Below, one piece after another: positions 63,983-64,000 of a stretch of 64,000 nt of DNA; within the stretch, counting starts at the first letter, position 1; the number at the start of each line of letters is the position of its first letter. The DNA is from Oceanobacillus sp. CFH 90083 (GTDB lineage Bacteria > Bacillota > Bacilli > Bacillales > Amphibacillaceae). Below the pieces are notes generated by a model. The model was not told the origin of the DNA, ran no database searches, and saw nothing but the letters and a program-made list of their open reading frames with translations. The position numbers were made by a program, and so were the translations under genes. The stretch lies in contig NZ_VIYG01000014.1 of NCBI RefSeq assembly GCF_009389585.1, forward strand, positions 33,023 to 97,022, read 5' to 3'.

Positions 63983-64000
63983 AAGGCTAACTTGATTTGA

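Overview
The window reads as chromosomal DNA of a low-GC, endospore-forming member of the Bacillaceae, most like Oceanobacillus or Virgibacillus (genus inferred). The support is a gerA-type germination operon, the synteny MoxR ATPase - DUF58 protein - transglutaminase - guaA (the Bacillus subtilis yeaC-yeaD-yebA-guaA order), AGGAGG ribosome binding sites, frequent TTG/GTG starts and a guanine riboswitch. No tRNA, rRNA or CRISPR array was seen.

Layout. 1-6489: end of a sugar-binding protein, two LplB/LplC-type ABC permeases, a DUF624 protein, a NamZ-type exo-N-acetylmuramidase without signal peptide, an RpiR/MurR-like regulator and a double GNAT protein; together these suggest salvage of cell-wall sugars. 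6722-12706: small-molecule kinase, cytidine-deaminase-like enzyme, MFS exporter, two-domain VOC protein, DUF1801 and GNAT proteins, and two unknown proteins. 13268-20390: M20 amidohydrolase and a germination operon (GerA, GerB, GerC, a small membrane protein and a membrane-anchored glutamate-synthase-like flavoprotein). 20403-22307: a drug-resistance-type ABC-F ATPase behind a long leader with two upstream peptides, the first resembling the ErmD leader. 22443-26896: an unknown protein, pabA and a pabB-pabC fusion for folate synthesis, and a Bmr/NorA-type efflux pump.

26992-31232 is a decay zone: a gene-tail remnant and a YdeM-type maoC gene interrupted twice, first by a 127-bp MITE with a TATA duplication and then by a TnpB element. 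31473-37044 is a beta-glucoside PTS operon (LicR-type regulator, EIIB, EIIC, EIIA, GH1 6-phospho-beta-glucosidase). 37791-45871 is a catabolic set (M20 peptidase, amidase, PucR regulator, ectoine-hydrolase-like M24 protein, PLP gamma-lyase family enzyme). 46198-52631 holds redox genes (SufR-like regulator, FMN reductase, ferredoxin-NADP reductase, sodA), a frameshifted acetyltransferase, an aldo/keto reductase and a histidine phosphatase. 53118-59424 is the MoxR/DUF58/transglutaminase operon followed by riboswitch-controlled guaA.

The last 4.5 kb looks like an island at the 3' end of guaA. The guaA terminal 12-mer (59413-59424) recurs with one mismatch at 63971-63982. Between them are an unknown membrane protein, a wall amidase, an Xre-type regulator with twin operators, a small unknown protein and a phosphotransferase. 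Two dispersed intergenic repeat families run through the window: MITE-like elements ending in TGTTCAAAAAGTCC, and an approximately 85-bp hairpin repeat.
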